Positions 47,548-55,223 of a stretch of 64,000 bases of DNA are shown one piece after another. The notes under the pieces are model-generated. The model had not been told where the DNA came from. It worked only from the letters and a program-made list of their open reading frames with translations, and ran no database searches. Each line of letters opens with the position of its first letter. The first letter of the stretch is position 1. Both the position numbers and the translations under genes were made by a program. Origin of the DNA: a virus; IMG/VR virus record IMGVR_UViG_3300027861_000011, positions 124,001-188,000 of that record; one strand, 5' to 3'.

Positions 47548-47997
47548 ATGAAGGAAAATATTAAAAATATACTTAGGGAAGACGTATCTAAAAACGTCTT
47601 AGGTGACCCACCATCAAGCACTAATAAGATTGCTATGCTTGTGTTGGATTCAAATTCACAAAATAAATTGATTAACGTTACAAAGGAATATATTCCAGAG
47701 GGGTGGAAGTTATATGCTCATCATATGACAATTAACTTTGGTAAAGGGTTACCAGAAGAGTTAAGGGGTGACTTGGGTACTACTAAGTCGGTTAGGGCTG
47801 TAGAGATAGGCGTAAGTGACATGGCTGTTGCTATAAGGGTTGAGGGTTATCATTCAGATAATGATATACCACATGTTACTATTGCGGTCAACCCTAATGG
47901 AGGAAAACCTGTTATGTCTAATAAGATTACAAATTGGGAAAAGTTAGAGAATTATATTAATCTTTCTGGTGTAGTATCAGAAGAAAAACTAAATTAA
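47548..47997 (+). CDS. 2H phosphoesterase-like protein with cargo leader
   Basis: A 149-aa protein. Leader MKENIKNILREDVSKNV. Two HxT motifs give the 2H active site: HHMTINFG (H59, T61) and IPHVTIAVNP (H109, T111), about 50 residues apart. 2H enzymes cut 2',3'-cyclic or 2'-5'/3'-5' cyclic phosphodiester bonds; relatives include tRNA-ligase CPDase domains and the anti-CBASS nuclease Acb1. It overlaps the CYTH gene by one base (TAATG). A role in RNA repair or in destroying cyclic-nucleotide signals is plausible. Confidence 0.75.
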   Translation: MKENIKNILREDVSKNVLGDPPSSTNKIAMLVLDSNSQNKLINVTKEYIPEGWKLYAHHMTINFGKGLPEELRGDLGTTKSVRAVEIGVSDMAVAIRVEGYHSDNDIPHVTIAVNPNGGKPVMSNKITNWEKLENYINLSGVVSEEKLN

Positions 47998-48476
47998 TGG
48001 TAAAAACGGAAATAGAAACAGAAAGAAGATTTCTGTTAAAACGTGCGCCTAGAGTTAAGTGGGATTTAGTCAAAAGTATTGAGCAATATTACTTATCGGA
48101 TAGGGGTGGTATCAGAACTGAAAGAATACGAAGTATTAGTGATTTGAATGTTAGTAAAAAGTTTTTTCACACTATTAAGGAACCTATCGAAGGAAGTGAT
48201 ATGTCTGTTCATGAAACTGAAAGAGAGATAACGGAATCAGAGTACTTAAAGTTTTGGGAAAAGAAAGATAGAATGATTACTAAGGATAGATATATTTTAC
48301 TTGATGGTGATTTAAAATGGGAAGTGGATATTTTCAATAATAATCACTTAATAATTGCTGAAGTTGAATTACCTAATGAGAGTTATGATTTAAAGATTCC
48401 AGAAGAGTTAAACGATATGATTATAATGGAGATAACAGGATTAAAAGAATTTAGTAATTCGGAATTAGCATATTAA
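47997..48476 (+). CDS. CYTH/triphosphate tunnel metalloenzyme-like protein
   Basis: A 159-aa protein with the CYTH signature: IETERRFLLKRAP (compare EIERKFL), GGIRTERIRS, HTIKEPIEG, SVHETEREITESEYLKFW, and LKWEVDIFNNNHLIIAEVEL. These acidic and basic residues line a tunnel that binds triphosphates or metal. Known activities include tripolyphosphatase, thiamine triphosphatase and class IV adenylate cyclase. It is translationally coupled to the 2H phosphoesterase, hinting at a common nucleotide substrate. Length fits a minimal CYTH domain. Confidence 0.82.
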   Translation: MVKTEIETERRFLLKRAPRVKWDLVKSIEQYYLSDRGGIRTERIRSISDLNVSKKFFHTIKEPIEGSDMSVHETEREITESEYLKFWEKKDRMITKDRYILLDGDLKWEVDIFNNNHLIIAEVELPNESYDLKIPEELNDMIIMEITGLKEFSNSELAY

Positions 48477-48493
48477 AAAAAAAATAAATAATA

Positions 48494-48844
48494 ATGAAAG
48501 TAGGTAACGAAGAAAGACGCATGGAATTAAGTAGTAAGATATTTGATATGGGTACAGCCTTGATAAATGAAGGTGAAAGTAAGGAAGACTATATGATAAG
48601 TAATACTGGTAACATAATGATGTTAATTAGTGGGTTATTGTATGATTCGAAAGATATGGTTTTTTTTAGTGAGTTATGTGATATGTTCTCAGCTAAAAAA
48701 CTATTAGATAACCAAATGGAACTTGGACCTTTAAGTGATATGGATGAAGATGAATTATATAGGATGATGTCCAACTTAAATGATGAAATTGATAAAGATT
48801 TAGGTGATGAAGATTCAGATGATGAAGATTTAGATTATGAGTAA
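48494..48844 (+). CDS. Acidic small protein
   Basis: A 116-aa protein, helical, ending in a very acidic tail (DKDLGDEDSDDEDLDYE). It overlaps the following membrane protein by 8 bases. No family was recognised. Confidence 0.5.
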   Translation: MKVGNEERRMELSSKIFDMGTALINEGESKEDYMISNTGNIMMLISGLLYDSKDMVFFSELCDMFSAKKLLDNQMELGPLSDMDEDELYRMMSNLNDEIDKDLGDEDSDDEDLDYE

Positions 48845-49148
48845 ACCTAAACTAATAAAAGAGTACAAAGAATCAAAGCCAAAGGAAATATGGATTGATG
48901 GGGTACTATCTAATTTTACATACGGATTATTAGGTTCTATGGTAATTGTAGCTATAACGTCTAGGGTAGATATAGCGGTTCTACTATCATACTTAACGTA
49001 TTATTTTTACCTAGGTAAGGTAATTAATCGACCTAAATATGTGACATCATTAGGAAAGTTCATAGTATTTCCAATACCAACAGCAATTGGGGCGTTTACT
49101 GGGTATAAGTTAGCACCCCTATTAATTGATTTAATAGGTAGGATGTGA
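48837..49148 (+). CDS. Small multi-pass membrane protein
   Basis: A 103-aa protein with a charged N-terminus (MSKPKLIKEYKESKPKEIWI) and two to three hydrophobic helices (LLGSMVIVAITSRVDIAVLL, FIVFPIPTAIGAFTGYKLA). Function unknown. Confidence 0.55.
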   Translation: MSKPKLIKEYKESKPKEIWIDGVLSNFTYGLLGSMVIVAITSRVDIAVLLSYLTYYFYLGKVINRPKYVTSLGKFIVFPIPTAIGAFTGYKLAPLLIDLIGRM

Positions 49149-49190
49149 AAAATAAATATGAAATTATTTGCTTGTTTCATTTTTATTTCG

Positions 49191-49198
49191 TATATTTG
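49191..49198 (+). promoter_or_regulatory. Host-like promoter, -7 element TATATTTG
   Basis: TATATTTG with TTGCTTG at about 49168 as the -33 region. Confidence 0.6.
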
Positions 49199-49217
49199 TA
49201 TTTGATATATAAAATAT

Positions 49218-49283
49218 ATGAAAAAGTTTCGAAAAATAAATTATTATAATGTTGTAGGTAATGGAAGAGATATTAGAAAATAA
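49218..49283 (+). CDS. Possible 21-aa leader peptide
   Basis: ATG 49218 reads MKKFRKINYYNVVGNGRDIR plus K and overlaps the start of the next gene in another frame. It lies just after a promoter, so it could be a translated leader. Coding status is uncertain. Confidence 0.3.
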   Translation: MKKFRKINYYNVVGNGRDIRK

Positions 49284-49551
49284 ATATTATTCTTCATTAG
49301 TTGTTTTGATAAGTCAAATAGTTTTCTTATATCTAAGAACTCTTAATGTGATTTATACAGCAGACAAGAAAATAATACCAGCAATAATAACTCAGAATGG
49401 CGTTGGATTAATGTGGCTTATATCAATATCAATTGGTATAAAGTCAATAATGGGTGGTGATACATTACCAATTATAATGTATTTAATCGGTGGTTCATTA
49501 GGAACATACTGGGGAATGAAAAAAGAATCTAAAAATAAAAAAAATAATTAA
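49261..49551 (+). CDS. Small membrane protein
   Basis: A 96-aa protein with three hydrophobic helices (SLVVLISQIVFLYLRTL, GVGLMWLISISIGIKSI, LPIIMYLIGGSLGTYWG) and a lysine-rich tail. Similar small membrane proteins are common in large T4-like phages; role unknown. Confidence 0.55.
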   Translation: MEEILENKYYSSLVVLISQIVFLYLRTLNVIYTADKKIIPAIITQNGVGLMWLISISIGIKSIMGGDTLPIIMYLIGGSLGTYWGMKKESKNKKNN

Positions 49552-49562
49552 AGTAAAAACAC

Positions 49563-49593
49563 TTGCATCTTAAATATAAAGGATGTATATTTG
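49563..49593 (+). promoter_or_regulatory. Host-like promoter TTGCA-N18-TATATTTG
   Basis: TTGCA 49563-49567 and TATATTTG 49586-49593; drives the SSB-like gene. Confidence 0.75.
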
Positions 49594-49629
49594 CAGTATA
49601 AATAAATAAATAATATAAAAATAAAGATT

Positions 49630-49986
49630 ATGATTTACACGTTTGAAGGAACAATCAAAGAAATTTTTGACACTATTACATTTGATAGTGGGTTTAGTAA
49701 AAGAGAAATTGTTTTAACATCGGATGAGCAATATCCACAAGATGTTAAATTCGAATTCATTAAAGAAGCTTCATCTTCTTTAGATGCGTTTACAACTGGT
49801 GAAGCTGCGAAGATTTCATTTGCACTTAGAGGTAACGAATACAACGGAAAGTATTTTGTAAACTTAAAAGGTATTAGCATTGCTAAGATGAGTGGAACAC
49901 CGACTGCATCAGTCCCAACTCCAGCACCAGCCGTAGTAACGGAACCAACTGGTGGGGGTACTGAAACAGATGACTTACCGTTTTAA
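49630..49986 (+). CDS. DUF3127-type OB-fold, ssDNA-binding-like protein
   Basis: A 118-aa protein with a five-strand OB-type domain (TFEGTIKEIFDTITF, REIVLTSDEQYPQDVKFEFI, AAKISFALRGNEYNGKYFVN), a P/A/T linker, and a C-terminal DDLPF. DDLPF-type tips are the protein-docking end of single-stranded DNA-binding proteins. DUF3127 proteins are characteristic of Bacteroidota and their phages. It probably covers ssDNA at the fork and recruits partners. Confidence 0.82.
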   Translation: MIYTFEGTIKEIFDTITFDSGFSKREIVLTSDEQYPQDVKFEFIKEASSSLDAFTTGEAAKISFALRGNEYNGKYFVNLKGISIAKMSGTPTASVPTPAPAVVTEPTGGGTETDDLPF

Positions 49987-50051
49987 TAGGTAACCAATAA
50001 ATTAGCAATTCACGTAAAAGGTCTTGCTAATTCAATTTTAAAAAATAAAAG

Positions 50052-50282
50052 ATGGGAATACAAAAGAATTCAAATAGAGTGTTTAGACTTAAACATGGAA
50101 AAGAAACAATGGTGCCTGGGGTATCAGATGTGTTATCTCTTAAAGATGGTGAAGAATTCCATATCGTTGCCGATATGATGTATATGAGTGGATTCCCATT
50201 ACCACCTGGTTTACAGAAACCAATTATGGATTGGGTATTAGGTAATCCAATTTTATTCGTTGAGGATACCAGAAACTTTTAA
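50052..50282 (+). CDS. Small protein, unknown function
   Basis: A 76-aa protein (MGIQKNSNRVFRLKHGKETM, GFPLPPGLQKPIMDWVLGNP), beta-rich and ending with an F. It overlaps the following gene by one base (TAATG). No family was recognised. Confidence 0.5.
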   Translation: MGIQKNSNRVFRLKHGKETMVPGVSDVLSLKDGEEFHIVADMMYMSGFPLPPGLQKPIMDWVLGNPILFVEDTRNF

Positions 50283-50623
50283 TGAGGTCTGATTTCATAT
50301 TTCGTAGTGGAAAATATAAAGGCAAGACATATAGATGGGTTATTGTCCATAACCCTAAATATATTGCTTGGATAAAGGAGAATAAACCACAAATGCTTGT
50401 AGATAAACTGAAACCTAAAAAAGAGGTCAAGGTTACCAATCTAAAAGAAGATGATGGTAAATTCAAGATGCCCTTAAATCTGAATTTCGATAATGAGCCA
50501 CCACATGAACAATGTATTCCTTATATGCTTGACCACCCAGAACAGTATGTTGAACAATTAATGGAATTTGAGAAACACCATAAGACTAGGTTTAGACTTA
50601 TTAAAAAAGAATGTGGAAAATGA
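50282..50623 (+). CDS. Exonuclease X C-terminal-like domain protein
   Basis: A 113-aa protein. The N-terminal DFIFRSGKYKGKTYRWVIVH then NPKYIAWIKEN matches the small domain (FGKYKG..., P.YL.W...) found at the C-terminus of exodeoxyribonuclease X and in DUF3820 proteins. The nuclease core itself is absent. The basic surface and context near the SSB-like gene suggest a DNA-processing accessory. Confidence 0.6.
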   Translation: MRSDFIFRSGKYKGKTYRWVIVHNPKYIAWIKENKPQMLVDKLKPKKEVKVTNLKEDDGKFKMPLNLNFDNEPPHEQCIPYMLDHPEQYVEQLMEFEKHHKTRFRLIKKECGK

Positions 50624-51348
50624 AAGAAATTGATAAATGTACACCATATTACTGGTGTTCAGAGGCTAATATTAGAATATTAGACCTGGAAGAATTAGAA
50701 GAAAAATGGTATTTTACGCACACAGTTACTAAAGATGAATTTTCTTCTTGGTTATTAGGAAAGAAAGTAAAACCTAATTCAATGCCCAGAAAGACATCAC
50801 CTTATTTAGAGTATAGAATGTATGGTCTTGTACCTTACAATATTAGCTCCATACAAGGTGCTATTCAGTATGGTCACGCATTACAAGAATACAACAATTT
50901 AATGTTTGACGCTATTGATTCTATTTTTGTTAAACCTATTGAATATGTAGGTTTTAATAAGTGGAGAAAAGAAGATAAGACCTTCATTATACTTAATGGT
51001 GGAACAACCAATGAAAATAAGGATGATAAATGGTACGGAACACTACAACAAAGTAGAGATATACTTATTGAAAAGAAAATCCTATTTGGTGAGTTCAAAG
51101 AACCAGACCTTAATAACTCATTGACCGCAATCGTATTTCTTGTTGATGAAAGAGTGTTTGATAGAGAAACATATCCAGATTATGTTGACACACCTTATGA
51201 CAGATTCAAGGATGGTAAGAATGAGGAAACAATAAGGCAATGGGAAGATAATAATAATATGAATAGAGCTTTTTGGGTTGATAAGATTGGTGGTGAAACT
51301 AACGATTGGTTAAGAACTTGGTTAAAAAACTTCAGATTAGCTAATTAA
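50620..51348 (+). CDS. PTH2-like phage protein
   Basis: A 242-aa protein. ATG 50620 overlaps the previous stop (ATGA) and is preferred, though 50611 is possible. MYGLVPYNISSIQGAIQYGHALQEYN resembles the peptidyl-tRNA hydrolase 2 fold seen in many large-phage proteins (NISxIQxGIQxGHA). The C-terminal half contains ILNGGTTN and AIVFLVDERVFDRE. It could release peptidyl-tRNA or bind tRNA, consistent with the phage tmRNA and CCA enzyme. Function is inferred. Confidence 0.55.
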   Translation: MKEIDKCTPYYWCSEANIRILDLEELEEKWYFTHTVTKDEFSSWLLGKKVKPNSMPRKTSPYLEYRMYGLVPYNISSIQGAIQYGHALQEYNNLMFDAIDSIFVKPIEYVGFNKWRKEDKTFIILNGGTTNENKDDKWYGTLQQSRDILIEKKILFGEFKEPDLNNSLTAIVFLVDERVFDRETYPDYVDTPYDRFKDGKNEETIRQWEDNNNMNRAFWVDKIGGETNDWLRTWLKNFRLAN

Positions 51349-51361
51349 TTATTATATAAGT

Positions 51362-52186
51362 ATGGGTAAAATATACCAGATATTTAAAGAATATAAATAT
51401 AAATTATTATTAATGTATATGTTTATGTTAATAGTGGAAGTATCTATAGTACTTCAACCCTTCTTATTAGGTAAAAGTATTGATGATTTAATTAATGGTA
51501 ATTATTTATGGTTGTTTTTACTTTCTATTTCTTATTTTACCTCAGATTTTTTTCATTATAAAAGTATGGTTTATGATACTAAAGTATATACGGAGATATA
51601 TAACGATATTGTTTTAAGGTTTCTAAAGAAAACAGATGTAGATATTTCAACTAAGATAGCAAGGACTGATATGGCCAAAGACATTGTAGGTGTACTTGAA
51701 GGTTATGTTCATTATTATATATCAACCATTATAACTATTATTGGTTCAATTTGGTTTATATACTCAATTAATTACAGTGTTGGGATTTCTGTAACTATTG
51801 CTTTATTTTTTATATTAAGTGCCGTTATGATTCATTATAAAAAAATAAGACAATCTATAAAGGTTAAACATAACCATTCAGAGAATAGAGTTAAACGTTT
51901 AGAAGGCGGTTATCTTAAATCTAGACTTTTCTTTGAAAGGAAACGCAAATTAGATATATATGCATCCACTTTACAGGGTAAGAATTGGGTTCTCGTAGGT
52001 ACAATAAAACACATCTTCTTGATAGTATCAATAGTATTATTAATTTTAAATTCTGAAAACATAACCATTGGTAGTGTTATTACTACATATTCATATGTTA
52101 ATACTTTCTTAATGTCAATGATGTCAATACCCGTTGGGGTTGAAATGTATTCAAGAATAACTGATATATCAAAAAGATTCAATTAA
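51362..52186 (+). CDS. ABC transporter six-helix membrane domain without ATPase
   Basis: A 274-aa protein with about six membrane segments arranged like an ABC exporter transmembrane domain (LMYMFMLIVEVSIVLQPFLL, GVISVT-type helices). It ends before any Walker A or ABC signature. Stand-alone domains like this (ABC_membrane_3 type) occur in some phages and bacteria. It may pair with a host ATPase or act alone in the membrane. No nucleotide-binding gene lies adjacent. Confidence 0.65.
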   Translation: MGKIYQIFKEYKYKLLLMYMFMLIVEVSIVLQPFLLGKSIDDLINGNYLWLFLLSISYFTSDFFHYKSMVYDTKVYTEIYNDIVLRFLKKTDVDISTKIARTDMAKDIVGVLEGYVHYYISTIITIIGSIWFIYSINYSVGISVTIALFFILSAVMIHYKKIRQSIKVKHNHSENRVKRLEGGYLKSRLFFERKRKLDIYASTLQGKNWVLVGTIKHIFLIVSIVLLILNSENITIGSVITTYSYVNTFLMSMMSIPVGVEMYSRITDISKRFN

Positions 52187-52240
52187 ATAAAAACAAAGTT
52201 TAAAATAATAACCTCTTAATAAGTTTTATATTATTATTCA

Positions 52241-52248
52241 TATATTTG
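52241..52248 (+). promoter_or_regulatory. TATATTTG element adjacent to ATG
   Basis: Ends one base before the DUF2061 ATG, too close for a normal start site; the match may be fortuitous. Confidence 0.3.
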
Positions 52249-52249
52249 C

Positions 52250-52474
52250 ATGGTACAAAATAAAAGACATATAGTAAAGGCTTTTACTTGGAGGATAGTA
52301 GCCTCAATAACTACATTTATAATTAGTTGGTTAGCAACTGGTAATATAGAGACAGGGTTATCAATTGGTTCTTTTGATTTCGCATTAAAGTTACTATTGT
52401 ATTATGGACATGAAAGAGTTTGGTATAAATCCAAATATGGTATTAATGAAACAGACAATAAAAATAAAGGGTAA
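52250..52474 (+). CDS. DUF2061-like small membrane protein
   Basis: A 74-aa protein with the DUF2061 pattern: HIVKAFTWRIVASITTFIIS, then IETGLSIGSFDFALKLLLYY and GHERVW near the end. Two membrane helices. The function of this widespread family is unknown. It overlaps the next gene by 29 bases. Confidence 0.75.
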   Translation: MVQNKRHIVKAFTWRIVASITTFIISWLATGNIETGLSIGSFDFALKLLLYYGHERVWYKSKYGINETDNKNKG

Positions 52475-52940
52475 GATTAAATTCGACCCTATAAATAGGA
52501 CAACCAAGCATCATAAACAAGGTAGTTGGAAAAAACTAGCTATGGTTATTTTTGACGGAGATTTATCCGAATACTATGCATGGTTTCTTAAAAAGAGATA
52601 TAACTTAACACTTAATAAACCACTTCGAAATTCACACATAACATTCATTAATGATAGAGAATCTGATATGAATGGTAAGTGGGGAGAAATGAAAGAAAAA
52701 TACCAATCTAAAGAGATAGAGATTGTATTAAGTATTGACCCTATAACACACTCAAGAAGTTCTGGTCATTGGTGGCTTAACATACCAGAAGAAGATAGAT
52801 GTGAATTACACAACTTAAGAGGTGAGTTAGGACTTAGTAGACCATATTGGGGACTTCACATGAGCTTGGGATATGCAAATGATAATAACCTGGCACATTC
52901 AAAGTATATTCACAAACTTATAAGTAAATATGGCTATTAA
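52446..52940 (+). CDS. Second 2H phosphoesterase-like protein
   Basis: A 164-aa protein from ATG 52446 (MKQTIKIKGKIKFDPINRTT); an upstream in-frame ATG at 52404 lies deeper in the previous gene. Two H-x-(T/S) motifs, NSHITFIND and WGLHMSLGYAND, about 90 residues apart, suggest a 2H phosphoesterase. It has no cargo leader. Phage 2H enzymes include the anti-CBASS factor Acb1; whether this is one needs structure comparison. Confidence 0.6.
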   Translation: MKQTIKIKGKIKFDPINRTTKHHKQGSWKKLAMVIFDGDLSEYYAWFLKKRYNLTLNKPLRNSHITFINDRESDMNGKWGEMKEKYQSKEIEIVLSIDPITHSRSSGHWWLNIPEEDRCELHNLRGELGLSRPYWGLHMSLGYANDNNLAHSKYIHKLISKYGY

Positions 52941-52946
52941 TTATCT

Positions 52947-53258
52947 TCATAAAAACGGGTTATCATAATCCGATAATGCTTTAAAGTTGTCGTGAATTTT
53001 TTTACATTCGGTTAAGAAGTTCGTAACATCTTCAGGACCTAAAACAAACCACTCTCCCTCTAGTCTTTTTGATTTATATTTTCTATGTAATGTCCTTTCT
53101 ATTTTACTATGAAAGTCTGATTCAAATACAGACACTATATCAATAGGTATTGAATTCCCCGTTTGTAAGGATTTAACCCTTTTTGAAACTTCACCGCTGG
53201 TGATTCCTATTTTATAATGACCATCATCTAGGTTGGCTAACAAATAAACTTTCTTCAT
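52947..53258 (-). CDS. T5orf172/MUG113-type GIY-YIG protein
   Basis: A 103-aa protein with VYLLANLDDGHYKIGITSG (GIY-YIG-like first strands), KRVKSLQTGNSIPIDIVSVF, then IERTLHRKYKSKRLEGEWFVL. This is the T5orf172/MUG113 pattern, a nuclease-related domain of uncertain role in phages. Opposite orientation to its neighbours suggests a separate acquisition. Confidence 0.82.
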   Translation of the reverse strand: MKKVYLLANLDDGHYKIGITSGEVSKRVKSLQTGNSIPIDIVSVFESDFHSKIERTLHRKYKSKRLEGEWFVLGPEDVTNFLTECKKIHDNFKALSDYDNPFL

Positions 53259-53302
53259 ATTTAAAAATACAGTTTTTAGTTGAATTTGTAAATAATTAAC
53301 AT

Positions 53303-53310
53303 TATATTTG
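53303..53310 (+). promoter_or_regulatory. Host-like promoter, -7 element TATATTTG
   Basis: TATATTTG ends 16 bases before the ATG at 53327. Confidence 0.6.
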
Positions 53311-53326
53311 TGTAAAATAAAGTATT

Positions 53327-53788
53327 ATGAGTAGACCATTTAACCAAAAAGCGTATGATGCTTTCGATTTAAAAAATAAAGAAGCTCTAGTTGAATTGAT
53401 GAAAGAAAAAGATTATACCTTAGTCGGGGATATTAATGAAGAACACTATAAAAAATATGACGTTAAATTTAGTAAAGGTAATGATGAAATCTCATTTGAA
53501 AATGAGACAAGGGTTAATTTCAATTCTATAAGAGATTTTTTTAATACGATTCACATACCAGCCAGAAAAAAGAATACTGAAGCTAATTATTATGTTGTCT
53601 GGAAACCAGATATGAATGAATTCTTTTTAATACCAAATAACGTAATCAAAGATTGTGCTAAGGATTTAATTGAAATTGTTTGTAATGAATTTGATGAAGA
53701 TAAAAAATATTTAGACTCTTTTATAGATATCCCAAAAGAAAGGGCAACTCACTTTACCAAGATTAATGGTAAATGGAAAAATAAATGA
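53327..53788 (+). CDS. Protein of unknown function
   Basis: A 153-aa protein with MSRPFNQKAYDAFDLKNKEA and, centrally, RKKNTEANYYVVWKPDMNEF. It has an alternating helix/strand pattern. It could be a small nuclease or DNA-binding protein by layout, but no catalytic set was identified. Single gene behind its own promoter. Confidence 0.5.
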   Translation: MSRPFNQKAYDAFDLKNKEALVELMKEKDYTLVGDINEEHYKKYDVKFSKGNDEISFENETRVNFNSIRDFFNTIHIPARKKNTEANYYVVWKPDMNEFFLIPNNVIKDCAKDLIEIVCNEFDEDKKYLDSFIDIPKERATHFTKINGKWKNK

Positions 53789-53823
53789 CTTAATTGTTAG
53801 GTAGTTAAAAATAATTAAAAAAC

Positions 53824-53853
53824 TTGACAATTCTAAGTTTTTTGTTATGTTTG
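53824..53853 (+). promoter_or_regulatory. Host-like promoter TTGAC-N17-TATGTTTG
   Basis: TTGAC 53824-53828, spacing 17, TATGTTTG 53846-53853. It precedes the small basic gene at 53883. Confidence 0.7.
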
Positions 53854-53882
53854 AGCATATATATATAGAAGAATGAGAACTA

Positions 53883-54050
53883 ATGAAAGAAAGTGAATGG
53901 GATTTATTGCTGTTAGAAGCAACCCAAGAAATTACGGTTATAAAGCGTAGAGCTAAGTCCATAAAGAAAATAAAAAGGAAATCTAATTTAAAGTCTAAGA
54001 TAACTAAATGGTGGCCAAATAAATTAGATGCGGTAAATAATCATACTTAA
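53883..54050 (+). CDS. Small basic protein
   Basis: A 55-aa protein (MKESEWDLLLLEATQEITVI, then RRAKSIKKIKRKSNLKSK), very lysine-rich in the second half, so probably nucleic-acid binding. It is bounded by a promoter and a terminator, which supports a real unit. Confidence 0.5.
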   Translation: MKESEWDLLLLEATQEITVIKRRAKSIKKIKRKSNLKSKITKWWPNKLDAVNNHT

Positions 54051-54080
54051 TATAAGAATTCTTATATTAAGTTCTTTTTA
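54047..54080. terminator. Palindromic terminator
   Basis: TTAATATAAG/CTTATATTAA palindrome centred on AATT, followed by GTTCTTTTT. Confidence 0.7.
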
Positions 54081-54091
54081 ATTTGTTATAA

Positions 54092-54099
54092 TATTTATA
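54092..54099 (+). promoter_or_regulatory. TATTTATA motif (class B)
   Basis: Ends 5 bases before the ATG at 54105. Confidence 0.5.
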
Positions 54100-54104
54100 T
54101 ATGA

Positions 54105-54917
54105 ATGAAATTATCTAATCTATATAAGGACATATTAAAAGAAGAATACGAGGATGGTAAATTATATGGCTACCACGTAACAAGTTCGAATAATTTAGAA
54201 ACAATTAACAATAATGGCTTTAAAGTAGGTCATAGGTCTATGCAAGGTAAAGGTGTTTATTCATTTTACGATTTGTATGATGCAATACGTTACGCTAACA
54301 AGGGTGAAGTCTCAAGTCCAGTAATAGTTAAGTTCAAAATAACCAATCCACATTCCTTAATGATTATCAAGACCGATATAGCTAAAGAAGTATTTGGTTC
54401 AGACTATCATATTGTAGACCAAATAAGTAGAAAGTATTGGAACGGTGAAAGGGGTGTGGAAGGTTTCTTATTGGGAGCTCAAAAAGTATATAAACAAGAT
54501 TACACTATGGAGGCACTAATAGCGGAACTTAATGAAATCGAAACCAATAATACAGAAAGTAACCAAAGAATCTTTTGGTCTTATATGATGCCTAAGACAG
54601 AATCCGATAGATTAAATCTCTTACATAATGGTAATTATGGTATAGAATATAGAATCAATTATACAAACCTAATGTACCCAATGGGTTATTATTCTCTTAA
54701 TTCAGAACGTAATTTTAGTGATTATAATGAATTTGAAAAGGATAATGAAATCCCACCTGGTGAAGAATATGATGATTTAAGAAGAGCTAAGGGTAATTTA
54801 GATTTACACACACTTAAGGTAAAATTAGAAGCTCAACAATATAAAGTAAGAAATAATCGTGACTATGATTTATTAAGTAAACTAATAAGTCAAATAACAG
54901 ACTTAACGGGATATTAA
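54105..54917 (+). CDS. Second ADP-ribosyltransferase-like protein with cargo leader
   Basis: A 270-aa protein. The leader MKLSNLYKDILKEEYEDG is close to those at 40598 and 55227. The ART-like core has LYGYHVTSSNNLETINNNGF, GKGVYSFYDLYDAIRYANK and VIVKFKITNPHSLMI, the same three-part layout as the protein at 4161. The C-terminal part is unique and K/E/N-rich. Likely injected to modify a host protein. The catalytic glutamate was not assigned. Confidence 0.6.
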   Translation: MKLSNLYKDILKEEYEDGKLYGYHVTSSNNLETINNNGFKVGHRSMQGKGVYSFYDLYDAIRYANKGEVSSPVIVKFKITNPHSLMIIKTDIAKEVFGSDYHIVDQISRKYWNGERGVEGFLLGAQKVYKQDYTMEALIAELNEIETNNTESNQRIFWSYMMPKTESDRLNLLHNGNYGIEYRINYTNLMYPMGYYSLNSERNFSDYNEFEKDNEIPPGEEYDDLRRAKGNLDLHTLKVKLEAQQYKVRNNRDYDLLSKLISQITDLTGY

Positions 54918-54921
54918 TAAG

Positions 54922-55155
54922 ATGAAATCACTAATCAAAAAATTACTTAAAGAAGCTCTAGAACCAAACACAATAGGTATTGGTTATTTAAGAGGAATAT
55001 TAAAGAATACAACTAATAAGACAGCTCAAAAGTATTTGAATAGTTGGATAAGTAAGGGGACTGACATAATTAAATTATCACCAAAACAATACGCAATGCT
55101 TAAGGTAATTGAAAAAGGTGGACCTAGTTCTAAATTTTACGACTCAAAAAATTAA
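54922..55155 (+). CDS. Small protein with cargo leader
   Basis: A 77-aa protein with leader MKSLIKKLLKEALEPNTIG, then a short helical domain (NKTAQKYLNSWISKGTDIIK). It lies 4 bases after the ART-like gene, in the same unit. Function unknown. Confidence 0.5.
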   Translation: MKSLIKKLLKEALEPNTIGIGYLRGILKNTTNKTAQKYLNSWISKGTDIIKLSPKQYAMLKVIEKGGPSSKFYDSKN

Positions 55156-55168
55156 ATAACGCACACTA

Positions 55169-55203
55169 AAAAATAGTATATACCATTTATACTGTTTTTT
55201 TAT
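55169..55203 (+). terminator. Probable terminator
   Basis: AGTATA/TATACT stem with a short loop, then seven T. Confidence 0.6.
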
Positions 55204-55215
55204 CGTAAATGTTTA

Positions 55216-55223
55216 TATTTATA
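55216..55223 (+). promoter_or_regulatory. TATTTATA motif (class B)
   Basis: Ends 3 bases before ATG 55227 and lies inside a 5' extension of the frame (ATG 55209), so the later ATG is the likely start. Confidence 0.5.
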
